The notes under the pieces: generated by a model | Database searches by the model: none | The model's input: only the letters and a program-made list of their open reading frames with translations | Told to the model about the DNA's origin: nothing | Translations under genes and position numbers: made by a program | In this document: in pieces, positions 1 through 6,087 of the stretch | How the letters are laid out: each line of letters begins with the position of its first letter | Numbering within the stretch: position 1 is the stretch's first letter | NCBI GenBank assembly: GCA_013816225.1 | Contig: JACDEQ010000133.1 | Coordinates: forward strand, 1-6,087 | Reading direction: 5' to 3' | Length of the DNA stretch: 6,087 nucleotides | From: Armatimonadota bacterium | GTDB lineage: Bacteria > Armatimonadota > Fimbriimonadia > Fimbriimonadales > ATM1

Positions 1-39
1 GTACCTCTGCGACGACGTCACCGTGGCGTAGAGTAACTT

Positions 40-882
40 GTGAACGGGATCGTCGAATTCCTCAAGCAAACGATTCGGGCTTGGGGAAGTGACAATTGCC
101 CCCGAATGGCAGCGGCATTATCTTTTTATGCGCTATTCTCGCTCGCCCCGATGCTACTCTTGATCGCTTCAGCCGCAGCGCAATTTTACGGCGAGCACAG
201 TGCGCGTCTCGAACTATTCAATGCATCCAAGCGGCTCCTGGGTCCCAGTTCCGCAAAGGCGCTTGGCGACCTAATGGCTGCTTCACAGAACGGTTCCAGC
301 GCGAGCAACATTTTGGGGACGCTTGTGCTCATCGTTGCGGCTTCCGGCGCTTTCGCCCAACTCGTCGAGGCACTCAACCTCATCTTTCACGGTGAGGAAC
401 CAGTAGCCACGGGCATCGTAGCCCACCTCAAGGTCAGACTAATCGGCGTCTTAGTTGTCCTCGCAGTCGGTGTATTGGTAATCGCCCTCACGCTTGTTTC
501 GGCCTGGATCACGCTTGCCATCCGTGTCTCTGGCGAGTACCTGCCGGCCAACTTACCTCTCCTCTTCGTGGCAGACACGCTCTTAACCCTAGTCAGCGTC
601 ACTGCCGTCTTTTCTATGATGTACCGTTGGATTCCGACCCGACGGCCGATCCGGTGGAGAAACGCGCTCGGCGGGGCGTTGTTCGCATCAGTCCTCTTCT
701 CCATCGTTAAGATCCTATTCTCGTACTACATAGGCACATTCAATCCAGCATCGGTCTTCGGTGCGGCCGGTTCACTCGTGGTCGCGCTGTTGTTCGTCTA
801 CTTGTCCGCTTACACCCTTCTATTCGGAGCTGAGGCGGCCAAATCGCTGCAGTCGCGCACGGACTTGAAACCGGTACCTTAA
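40..882 (+). CDS. YihY/BrkB-family inner-membrane protein
   Basis: This 280-residue protein is predicted to sit in the cytoplasmic membrane. About six hydrophobic segments are visible, near residues 25-48, 90-110, 132-160, 172-195, 208-230 and 240-265. The N-terminal stretch around residues 19-40 (DNCPRMAAALSFYALFSLAP) and the C-terminal stretch around 239-266 (VFGAAGSLVVALLFVYLSAY, then FGAE) are typical of the YihY/BrkB family, and the length is normal for it. The molecular function of the family is unsettled. Older records call members ribonuclease BN or virulence factor BrkB, and neither name should be taken as a function here. The start is GTG at 40. An in-frame TAA at 34-36 rules out a longer protein, and the next in-frame ATG (106) would remove conserved N-terminal residues. 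No convincing Shine-Dalgarno sequence precedes the start. The peptidase gene follows after 5 bp, so the two are probably cotranscribed. Confidence 0.9.
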   Translation: MNGIVEFLKQTIRAWGSDNCPRMAAALSFYALFSLAPMLLLIASAAAQFYGEHSARLELFNASKRLLGPSSAKALGDLMAASQNGSSASNILGTLVLIVAASGAFAQLVEALNLIFHGEEPVATGIVAHLKVRLIGVLVVLAVGVLVIALTLVSAWITLAIRVSGEYLPANLPLLFVADTLLTLVSVTAVFSMMYRWIPTRRPIRWRNALGGALFASVLFSIVKILFSYYIGTFNPASVFGAAGSLVVALLFVYLSAYTLLFGAEAAKSLQSRTDLKPVP

Positions 883-887
883 ACGGC

Positions 888-2597
888 ATGCTGAACCTTA
901 TACCGACTCCGCCGCCCCAAGACTGGCAACTAACATACGAGAAGTCCAAGTTTATGGAAACGGGCCGCTACGCCGAAGCCATCGAGTTCTGCAAGCGGCT
1001 CGACGACGCTTCCCCCAATGCAAAGGTCATTCGATACGGAACGAGCGGTGAAGGTCGGCCGATGATCGCGCTGCTGATTTCCAAAGGCCAAGTAAAAGGG
1101 TCGGGCAAACCGCTGATTCTCGTTATCAACGGCATACACGCGGGCGAAATAGAAGGAAAGGACGCCAATCTGATTCTTGCCAGACGAATCCTCATCAATA
1201 AGAAGGATCAGCACTTAATCGATAGAGTCAATTTGTTGATCATTCCTGTATTTAATGTTGACGGCCACGAAAGATTCAGCGCGTATAGTCGAATCAATCA
1301 AAACGGGCCGATGGAAATGGGTTGGCGAACTACAGCTACCAACAGAAACCTCAACCGTGACTTTATCAAGGCTGATACTCCTGAAATGCGTGCTTGGCTC
1401 AAACTATTCAACGAGTACAAACCGGACTTCTTTATCGACAACCACACGACAGACGGCGGTGATTGGCAGTACGACGGCGCGTACGCCATTTCGACCGCCC
1501 AGACGCAGCACCCTAGCGTGGCCGAATGGAGCAGCCGTTTGGTCAAGTCAATGACCGAGGGAGCAAGGAAGGATGGATATCTCCTTTCACCTTATTTGGG
1601 CGGATTCGATGCGTCGGCTCCTGAAAGAGGGATCAGCATCGAAGACTTTAGTCCGCGCTATTCCACCGGCTACGGCTCGGCGGTGAACAGGCCGAGCATG
1701 CTCGTCGAAACACACGTGCTCAAGCCTTACAAGAGGCGGGTCGAGACAACATATAACATGAACGTGCAGATGATTGGGTTTTGCGCGAGAACCGCCTCGG
1801 ACTTGAAAGCGCGGAATAGTCGCGCGGATTCAGACGCTAAGAAGATGGTGGGCAAGCCGGTTGTGTTAGGCACGCGCGCGGCTTCGGCATCGCGCCCCTT
1901 TGAATTTCTCGGATACGAATATAAGCCCTATGTGAGTGAAATCTCGGGCGCGGAAATACCATCATGGAATCGTTCAAAAAAGATTGCGGTGAAGACCACG
2001 ATTCGCGACAAATTCGAACCCAGAACGACAATTCTGGCACCTTATGCATATGCAATTCCCGCTCAATGGACCGAGGCCATCGAGCTGCTCGAAGTGCATG
2101 GAATCGGCTATCGGAAAACCAAAGCCTCCGCGCGCGGCACATTTTCCACGTACCGATTCGATAACGTTCAGTTCCCTCGTTCGCCTTTCGAGGGCCGATT
2201 TATGCCGACGTTTACGGCGGTCGCCATTCGTGAAGCGCGGACGTTGCCGGCGGGCTCCGTCCTTGTGGGATCGGGCCAGGCAAAGGGTAAGTTGGTGAGT
2301 CACTTGCTTGAGCCGGACGCGCCCGATTCGCTACTCCGTTGGGGGTTTTTCAACGCGATATTCGAGGAGAAAGAGTTTTTCGAGGACTACGCTATGGAGC
2401 CTTACGCGAAAAGAATGCTTCAGAACGATCCCATGCTGCTGGCGAAGTTCCAGGAGGCGCTAAAGAATCCTGCATTCGCTAATAATCCCAGTGCGCGTTT
2501 GGCATTTTTCTACGAGCGATCACCCTTTGCAGACGCAAAATTGAGGAAGTATCCTGTTCTTCGATTACGCAAGGAGGAGACCGGCAGGCTCAAATAG
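888..2597 (+). CDS. M14-family zinc carboxypeptidase-like metallopeptidase
   Basis: This 569-residue protein has a complete set of M14 active-site residues. The zinc motif HxxE is H84-A-G-E87 in NGIHAGEIEG. The substrate-binding Asn-Arg is probably N156-R157 in RNLNRD. The third zinc ligand is H186 in FIDNHTTDG, and the catalytic glutamate is E274 in MLVETHVLKPYKRRV. By family knowledge it hydrolyses peptide bonds, usually removing C-terminal residues; the substrate is unknown. The catalytic domain covers roughly residues 20-300. The C-terminal part contains LLEPDAPDSLLRWGFFN (473-489), which resembles a segment found in other large M14 members. No signal peptide is visible, although many relatives are exported. 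ATG 888 is the first possible start after the in-frame TGA at 831-833. No Shine-Dalgarno sequence is seen, so translation may be coupled to the upstream gene 5 bp away. Its last 8 bp overlap the end of mazG on the other strand. Confidence 0.9.
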   Translation: MLNLIPTPPPQDWQLTYEKSKFMETGRYAEAIEFCKRLDDASPNAKVIRYGTSGEGRPMIALLISKGQVKGSGKPLILVINGIHAGEIEGKDANLILARRILINKKDQHLIDRVNLLIIPVFNVDGHERFSAYSRINQNGPMEMGWRTTATNRNLNRDFIKADTPEMRAWLKLFNEYKPDFFIDNHTTDGGDWQYDGAYAISTAQTQHPSVAEWSSRLVKSMTEGARKDGYLLSPYLGGFDASAPERGISIEDFSPRYSTGYGSAVNRPSMLVETHVLKPYKRRVETTYNMNVQMIGFCARTASDLKARNSRADSDAKKMVGKPVVLGTRAASASRPFEFLGYEYKPYVSEISGAEIPSWNRSKKIAVKTTIRDKFEPRTTILAPYAYAIPAQWTEAIELLEVHGIGYRKTKASARGTFSTYRFDNVQFPRSPFEGRFMPTFTAVAIREARTLPAGSVLVGSGQAKGKLVSHLLEPDAPDSLLRWGFFNAIFEEKEFFEDYAMEPYAKRMLQNDPMLLAKFQEALKNPAFANNPSARLAFFYERSPFADAKLRKYPVLRLRKEETGRLK

Positions 2598-4002
2598 TGG
2601 GCTGGGCTTTGGACCGTTCCCACAAAGCATCCCATTCCTCAAGCGATAAATCGGCGAGCGGTTTTTCGGCGGCCGTTTCCATATATTGAAACCGCTCGGT
2701 AAATCGATCGACCATCCGGCGAAGCGACTCCTCAGGGTCGACTTTTAGCCACCTTGCGATGCTCACAAGCGTAAAGAGCATTTCCCCCAGTTCCGTCGCC
2801 GTGTGCTCGATATTGCCCGATTTGATGGCCTGCCGCAATTCCTGCTCTTCTTCGGCAAGCTTCGAAAAAATGTCCTCCAGAGTTCCCCACTCGAAACCTA
2901 CTCTAACCGCTCGCTCGCTAACCTCGGTGGCCCGTAAGAGGGCCGGCATGCTCGACGGTACTCCTCCCACAATGGAGCGCGGTTTCTTCCCTTCGCTCTG
3001 CTTAATCGTATCCCAGTTTCGGAGCACTTCGTCGGAATTGGCCACAGAAACTTCGCCGAACACATGCGGATGCCGACGCACGAGCTTGTCGGTGATTCCA
3101 GCAACCACATCGGCGGTTTCATAGAGACCTTCTTGAGCGTCCATCTGGGCGTGCATGACGGACTGGAGCAGCAAGTCGCCGAGCTCCTCACAAAGTTTGT
3201 CCGGGGCGCCGGAATCGATGGCTTCGATGACCTCGTAGGCCTCTTCCAAGAGATGCTTCTTCAACGATTCGTGAGTCTGCTCGTGGTCCCAAGGACATCC
3301 AGCCGGTCCGAGCAGACGATCCACCACATCGACGAGGCCGTAAAATCCCAACGGCCGGGCAAGCGGCAAGCCCTCAACATAGACGCTTGTCAGCGGGTCG
3401 TACCGAAGGTGGTCCAACTCTTCCAACGGGACGGTTTCTACCTTGGCTTCATCTGTTCCCGCCCTCGAGACCAGATGGGCGGGGTGATCGGACGGGAAGA
3501 ACTTTAGTAAGCGCAGTTTAGCCTCGGAGGCCGCATCCTGCGAATCCACCTGGTAGACGAGTTGAGAAGCCCTGGCATCGGGCCAGTGAGCGTCGGGTTG
3601 GTGCGCATTCCAGACTTGGAGTGAGCCGGAAAAGGACCTGCCCAACTCCGCCAGAACCACATCTATGAAACTGGGAGCCGCAAAGACCTTGATCTGGGTC
3701 ATCTGCCCAAGAATCCGGACCGAGTCCTCACCCACTGACGGATGCCCCGGCACCGCGTAAACCGTACCCTCCCCCGACGCCAGCACCCGATCGGCAATCG
3801 AATCGTACAACTCGTCGAAATCGCCACATGATTCGTATAGGTCGTCGCACGACTCGAACGCGATGCCCTCAGCGGTTAAGAGAGCGACGATTGGGTGAAC
3901 CTGCGTCCGCAGAATCACTCGGGAAGCCGAACGTAGAGCATCAAGATTGCGCTCTGGAAGCGCATCGCGAGAACCGGGGCCGAGGCCAACGACCGTTATC
4001 AC
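2590..4002 (-). CDS. mazG: YabN-type MazG nucleoside triphosphate pyrophosphohydrolase with N-terminal tetrapyrrole-methylase-like domain
   Basis: This protein has 470 residues if it starts at GTG 4002. Residues 1-215 form a tetrapyrrole-methylase (SAM methyltransferase) fold of the YabN type, with VVGLGPG (4-10), a YAVPGHPSVGE stretch near 82-92, and PSFIDVVLAEL near 110-120. Two MazG all-alpha repeats follow. The first begins with CPWDHEQTHESLKKH (236-250) and carries the metal-binding EExxE...ExxD set at E253, E254, E257, E273 and D276. RHPHVFGEV lies near 311-319. The second repeat, about 375-442, has E384, E385 and E388 but ELGE (404-407) where ELGD is usual. MazG enzymes hydrolyse NTPs or dNTPs to the monophosphate and pyrophosphate in the cytoplasm, clearing the nucleotide pool. 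The role of the methylase-like domain is unknown. GTG 4002 is preferred because it overlaps the stop of the upstream foldase gene as GTGA and begins directly at the conserved first beta strand. A TTG at 4038 would add 12 residues and lengthen the overlap to 40 bp. Confidence 0.92.
   Translation of the reverse strand: MITVVGLGPGSRDALPERNLDALRSASRVILRTQVHPIVALLTAEGIAFESCDDLYESCGDFDELYDSIADRVLASGEGTVYAVPGHPSVGEDSVRILGQMTQIKVFAAPSFIDVVLAELGRSFSGSLQVWNAHQPDAHWPDARASQLVYQVDSQDAASEAKLRLLKFFPSDHPAHLVSRAGTDEAKVETVPLEELDHLRYDPLTSVYVEGLPLARPLGFYGLVDVVDRLLGPAGCPWDHEQTHESLKKHLLEEAYEVIEAIDSGAPDKLCEELGDLLLQSVMHAQMDAQEGLYETADVVAGITDKLVRRHPHVFGEVSVANSDEVLRNWDTIKQSEGKKPRSIVGGVPSSMPALLRATEVSERAVRVGFEWGTLEDIFSKLAEEEQELRQAIKSGNIEHTATELGEMLFTLVSIARWLKVDPEESLRRMVDRFTERFQYMETAAEKPLADLSLEEWDALWERSKAQPTI
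3999..4002 (-). promoter_or_regulatory. GTGA stop/start overlap coupling foldase gene and mazG
   Basis: On the minus strand the bases at 4002-3999 read GTGA: GTG starts mazG and TGA ends the peptidyl-prolyl isomerase gene. Only a weak purine run (AGAGA) lies upstream, about 14 or more bases away, so reinitiation by the terminating ribosome is the likely way mazG is translated. The overlap is directly visible; the coupling is inferred. Confidence 0.6.
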
Positions 4003-4946
4003 GAACCGCGAAGCTGGTCTCTGGTGTAAAGGTCCCAAAGCTTTTGGAGGCCAGGCGCCGCAATAGTGACTTTCGCAGCCTTAGCCCTTGCTCTCACCAT
4101 CGCTTGGACGTCGTTCTTTTGCTGGCCCGCCACAAGCAACATCCTACGCTTGATCTCTTTCTTGAGCTTGTCGTCGAGGGGGAGCTGGACTGAGTCCGTC
4201 TTCTTCTCGATTAAGTAGATCAGATGCGCGCCTTCGGAAGAAATCCACTCCGTTTTGTCGCCGGCTTTAGTCTTCTTGACAACCGCTCGAAGATTTTCTG
4301 GAATGCCTTCGATGGGTACTTCAGGCAAACCTCCGCCCGCGAACTTCGTGATGTCCGTCGAAAGCTCCTTGGCAACATCGGCGAAGGGCTTGGCTTTGAG
4401 CGCGGAATCGACCTTCGCCTTGTCCTCCGGCTTGTCCACGACAATCACGCTGAGCTTCACGGCCGCCGGGCGGACGTAAACTCCCTTGTTGAGCTTGTAA
4501 TGGCTTTCCACCTGGGCGTCGGTGATGCTCACACCCATAGTCAGCAGCTTGAACTGCGCCAGATCTAGCGCGACCTGGGAAGCTATCGTCGCATCCGAGA
4601 CGCCCAGGTCTTTGAATTGTCGAAGCGATTCAGGATTGTCGGCTTTGCGCTGCTTGAGCTCGGCCTCCACCTCGGCGGACGTCGGGGCAACGCCTTTCTC
4701 CTTCGCAATCTGCATCACGAATCGCTCGTTGATAAGGCGCTGAATCGTCAAGAACGCGGGCGGAACCTTAACGAATCGGTTATTGCTCATCGTCCCGACG
4801 TCGTCGAGGTACGCCATGCGCGTGTAGTACTCGGTGTTAAGAATTTTGTCGCCGTCGACGCTCGCTACTACCCCGTTGGGGTCGAGGAATTGAGCGCCGG
4901 CGGCGACCGAAAGGACTGCTGCTAAACATATCGCGTGGGGTTTCAT
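3999..4946 (-). CDS. SurA/PrsA-like peptidyl-prolyl cis-trans isomerase (parvulin family), exported foldase
   Basis: This 315-residue protein has a signal peptide at residues 1-18: a short basic start, a hydrophobic core, and a likely cut after A16-G17-A18. No lipobox cysteine is present, so it should be a soluble periplasmic or exported protein. Residues 25-150 resemble the SurA N-terminal chaperone region (VVASVDGDKI at 26-35, then LINERFVMQIAKEKGV at 71-86). Residues about 160-250 look like a parvulin rotamase domain, with FADVAKELS (188-196), a GGGLPEV turn (205-210 region), and GAHLIYLIEKK (239-249). The histidine that usually begins the parvulin domain (xHIL type) appears as KLSVIVV (164-170), so catalytic activity is uncertain and chaperone activity may dominate. 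The C-terminal helices (255-310) fit the family. ATG 4946 is chosen because it gives a complete signal peptide. GGAGAG lies 14 bp upstream, rather far for a normal ribosome binding site. mazG overlaps its stop codon. Confidence 0.85.
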   Translation of the reverse strand: MKPHAICLAAVLSVAAGAQFLDPNGVVASVDGDKILNTEYYTRMAYLDDVGTMSNNRFVKVPPAFLTIQRLINERFVMQIAKEKGVAPTSAEVEAELKQRKADNPESLRQFKDLGVSDATIASQVALDLAQFKLLTMGVSITDAQVESHYKLNKGVYVRPAAVKLSVIVVDKPEDKAKVDSALKAKPFADVAKELSTDITKFAGGGLPEVPIEGIPENLRAVVKKTKAGDKTEWISSEGAHLIYLIEKKTDSVQLPLDDKLKKEIKRRMLLVAGQQKNDVQAMVRARAKAAKVTIAAPGLQKLWDLYTRDQLRGS

Positions 4947-4970
4947 AAAATTCGGACTTACTCTCCAGCA

Positions 4971-4976
4971 AGTATA
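4971..4976 (-). promoter_or_regulatory. possible -10 element upstream of the foldase gene
   Basis: On the minus strand the bases read TATACT, five of six matches to TATAAT, about 25 bp before the foldase ATG and inside the short palindrome GTATATAC (4972-4979). No good -35 hexamer lies at the usual spacing, so this may be a weak or activator-dependent promoter, or chance. It sits in the 75-bp gap between csbD and the foldase gene, where no clear terminator hairpin is seen. Confidence 0.25.
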
Positions 4977-5021
4977 TACGGCTGAAGGTGTCGCCCGTGT
5001 CCCCGCGATGAGGAGCTTAGG

Positions 5022-5240
5022 TCAGAATTGTGGGGTTTCGACCCGTTGCCGGCCCGCGAATTCGTCGAGTCTTCGCTCGGCTTCGTCCTTGGCGTAGCCA
5101 TACCTTTCTTGGAGCTTGCCGACGATCTGATCCTTGTTTCCGTCCAGCTGCTGCAGGTCGTCGTCCGTCAACTCACCCCATTCTTCTTTGACCTTGCCTT
5201 TGAATTGGTTCCAGTTGCCTTTGATAATATCCCAGTTCAT
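5022..5240 (-). CDS. CsbD/YjbJ-family small stress-response protein
   Basis: This 72-residue hydrophilic protein matches the CsbD/YjbJ family over its whole length. It begins MNWDIIKGNWNQFKGKVKEE, followed by WGELTDDDLQQLDGNKDQIV (21-40), GKLQERYGYAKDEAERRLDE (41-60) and a short FAGRQ tail. The repeated GNW/FKGK and KLQERYG motifs are the family hallmark. Members are abundant small proteins induced by general stress or stationary phase (sigma-B dependent in Bacillus subtilis), and their molecular function is not known. The start is ATG 5240, supported by a strong Shine-Dalgarno sequence 9 bp upstream and by the family N-terminus. The reading frame stays open further upstream into mreD, but that extension has no family similarity. 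The gene lies between mreD and the foldase gene on the same strand. Confidence 0.93.
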   Translation of the reverse strand: MNWDIIKGNWNQFKGKVKEEWGELTDDDLQQLDGNKDQIVGKLQERYGYAKDEAERRLDEFAGRQRVETPQF

Positions 5241-5304
5241 TTTTTCGGGCTCCTTTGTTAAGATGACCCTTCTACGGCGCTCGACTTGCGAGCATTGCAC
5301 CGGG
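5241..5304 (-). other. short intergenic region between mreD and the CsbD-family gene
   Basis: This 64-bp gap holds the CsbD ribosome binding site at its left end. Just after the mreD stop, at 5281-5295, the sequence can form a small hairpin: GCTCG, a five-base loop, CGAGC. No T-run follows, so it is not a convincing intrinsic terminator. I could not identify a good sigma-70 promoter here, although a separate promoter for csbD would be expected if it is stress-regulated. Confidence 0.35.
5250..5256 (-). promoter_or_regulatory. strong Shine-Dalgarno sequence for the CsbD-family gene
   Basis: The minus strand reads AAAGGAG, followed by 9 bases and then ATG 5240. This is the best ribosome binding site in the window. 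It decides the start of the CsbD-family gene against the longer open frame, and it suggests this gene is translated independently and strongly compared with its coupled neighbours. Confidence 0.75.
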
Positions 5305-5778
5305 CTACGGATTTGCGGGCCGTATGATTGCGCGGTACGCGCTGTACAGCAGCGCGGCCAGAATCGAGTTGTACACGGCGCCGCCGGCCATCGCAAGGAG
5401 CCAACCAACGATAGTTCCCGGCACACCCACGAACAGATAGAGGACCGCGCTAAGAATGCTAGCCACCATGCATGCAACGCCAACCGTGACGTACGTCCTT
5501 CCGACAAATGCCGCAGAAATGCGCTCCGCTGACAAGCAGCCGAGGGTCCGACTTATCACGAAGGCCGCCATGTGGCTGTTCATGACGCCACCCTGCAGCA
5601 GTCCCGCGAAAAACCCTGTGAGGGACGCTCCATCGGAGGTGCGATGAACCGCCAGCACAGCCGCAACGGTGAGGATGAAGTCCGGCCTCGCCCAGCCGAT
5701 CGCGAATTGCTCCCCAAGTGCAGCTTGCAACGCGGCCGCAAGGATGAGGCCAAGGGCGCTAACAAGAAATGCTCTCAC
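5305..5778 (-). CDS. mreD: rod shape-determining protein MreD
   Basis: This 157-residue, very hydrophobic protein has five or six membrane segments, near residues 4-22, 33-47, 52-66, 72-90, 96-118 and 121-150. Size and topology fit MreD. The RPDFILTVAAVLAV segment (31-44), with its Arg-Pro-Asp at the membrane edge, followed by GASLTGFFAGLLQGGVM (50-66), corresponds to the usual MreD second and third helices. MreD is an integral membrane part of the elongasome that works with MreC and MreB to direct lateral cell-wall synthesis. The start is GTG 5778, overlapping the mreC stop as GTGA. Sequence conservation in MreD is low, so the assignment relies partly on its position directly after mreC. Confidence 0.85.
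   Translation of the reverse strand: MRAFLVSALGLILAAALQAALGEQFAIGWARPDFILTVAAVLAVHRTSDGASLTGFFAGLLQGGVMNSHMAAFVISRTLGCLSAERISAAFVGRTYVTVGVACMVASILSAVLYLFVGVPGTIVGWLLAMAGGAVYNSILAALLYSAYRAIIRPANP
5775..5778 (-). promoter_or_regulatory. GTGA stop/start overlap coupling mreC and mreD
   Basis: The minus strand reads GTGA at 5778-5775: GTG starts mreD and TGA ends mreC. No strong Shine-Dalgarno sequence is present upstream, only a GGTGGTG run inside the mreC end. Translational coupling is the likely way to keep the two partners balanced. The overlap is seen; the coupling is inferred. Confidence 0.6.
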
Positions 5779-6087
5779 TTTGTCAACACCACCGCATACC
5801 GCAGGGTAGAAATCTCGACCGCCGGCAGAACGAGCGCCTGCTGGATGCCGAGATTTTTGTTCTGCCAGGTTTTAGCAACCCGCCCAATCGAGATCCCTTC
5901 GGGGTAGATCGTCGACAATCCAGAAGTGCTGATGAGATCGCCAGGCAGCAGCTTGGCGTTTTCCTGATACACGCTCAGCAACATTTGGTCCGAACTCTGG
6001 CCGTGAGCAATGCCGACCTCCTCCGACTGAGGGCGAACAACCCTTGCCCCGACGCTGAAGTCCAAGTTAGTTACCAGATTGGCAAAG
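5775..6087 (-). CDS. mreC: rod shape-determining protein MreC, C-terminal part (5' end beyond window)
   Basis: Only the last 103 residues are inside the window, and the open frame runs off the right edge. The visible part begins FANLVTNLDFSVGARVVRPQ, the strand-rich region of MreC in which a phrase like 'VTDP...VSARV' is common. It continues to LLPGDLISTSGLSTIYPEG (about 46-64 of the fragment) and ISIGRV, which match the MreC signature GDLVxTSGxxxxxPxGIxIGxV, and ends with a PAVEISTLRYAVVL strand. MreC is a bitopic periplasmic scaffold protein that links MreB and MreD to the penicillin-binding protein PBP2 during lateral wall growth. The N-terminal membrane anchor and coiled coil are not in the window. 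A TTG at 6065 is an internal leucine codon and not a start. Confidence 0.88.
   Translation of the reverse strand, partial: FANLVTNLDFSVGARVVRPQSEEVGIAHGQSSDQMLLSVYQENAKLLPGDLISTSGLSTIYPEGISIGRVAKTWQNKNLGIQQALVLPAVEISTLRYAVVLTK

Noticed and set aside
1..39. Possible 3' end of an upstream plus-strand gene (frame 2 stop TAG at 29-31, or frame 1 stop TAA at 34-36)
   Set aside because: Only 9 to 11 codons are visible and two frames are equally possible, so no gene can be supported.
2569..2580. Shine-Dalgarno-like AAGGAGGAG near the end of the M14 gene
   Set aside because: No start codon with a usable plus-strand open frame follows at the right distance; it encodes Lys-Glu-Glu at the protein end.
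3064..3507. 147-codon open frame on the plus strand inside mazG
   Set aside because: It lies antisense to a well-supported conserved gene, has no recognisable domain, and is a shadow of its codon pattern.
4224..4925. Several open frames on the plus strand opposite the foldase gene
   Set aside because: They are antisense to a protein with a clear signal peptide and family motifs, and none has a good ribosome binding site or recognisable domain.
5281..5295. Small inverted repeat (GCTCG...CGAGC) after mreD as an intrinsic terminator
   Set aside because: The stem is only 5 bp and no T-run follows on the minus strand.
5241..5507. Upstream extension of the CsbD-family frame, giving a protein of about 161 residues
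   Set aside because: The extension overlaps mreD in another frame, has no family similarity, and is bypassed by the strong Shine-Dalgarno sequence and ATG at 5240.
1..6087. Search for a defence system, mobile element, toxin-antitoxin pair or CRISPR-like repeats
   Set aside because: All seven genes belong to housekeeping or common families. MazG here is the YabN-type fusion, with no adjacent mazEF genes. No direct repeats, insertion-sequence ends or tRNA genes were seen.

Overview
The window is an ordinary bacterial chromosomal segment, moderately GC-rich, with short intergenic gaps and GTG starts used alongside ATG. No mobile element, CRISPR array, rRNA, tRNA or phage gene is visible. The lineage cannot be fixed from the sequence. 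The YabN-type fusion of a tetrapyrrole-methylase domain with MazG, the mreCD pair and the secreted SurA/PrsA-like foldase fit a free-living rod-shaped bacterium outside the enterobacteria. Armatimonadota (Fimbriimonadia-like) is a tentative guess from overall protein style.

Layout: two convergent blocks meet near position 2590. The plus-strand block holds a YihY/BrkB-family integral membrane protein (40-882). Five bases later comes an M14-family zinc carboxypeptidase-like protein (888-2597). The minus-strand block, read from the right edge leftwards, is mreC (3' part only, cut by the window end), mreD, a CsbD/YjbJ-type small stress protein, a SurA/PrsA-like peptidyl-prolyl isomerase with a signal peptide, and a MazG-family nucleotide pyrophosphohydrolase. 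The last genes of the two blocks overlap tail to tail by 8 bp. No gene-free stretch exceeds about 75 bp.

How the genes fit together: mreC and mreD form the envelope scaffold for rod-shaped growth and are coupled by a GTGA stop/start overlap. The foldase and mazG are joined by the same kind of overlap, which places the best mazG start at GTG 4002. csbD has its own strong Shine-Dalgarno sequence and stands between the two coupled pairs. The foldase acts on exported proteins, MazG cleans the nucleotide pool, and CsbD is a general stress protein, so the minus block looks like a mixed housekeeping and envelope cluster. I found no strong evidence for a new biological system. The points worth a second look are an apparently degenerate parvulin active site, a D-to-E change in the second MazG repeat, an M14 peptidase without a signal peptide, and csbD placed directly behind mreCD.
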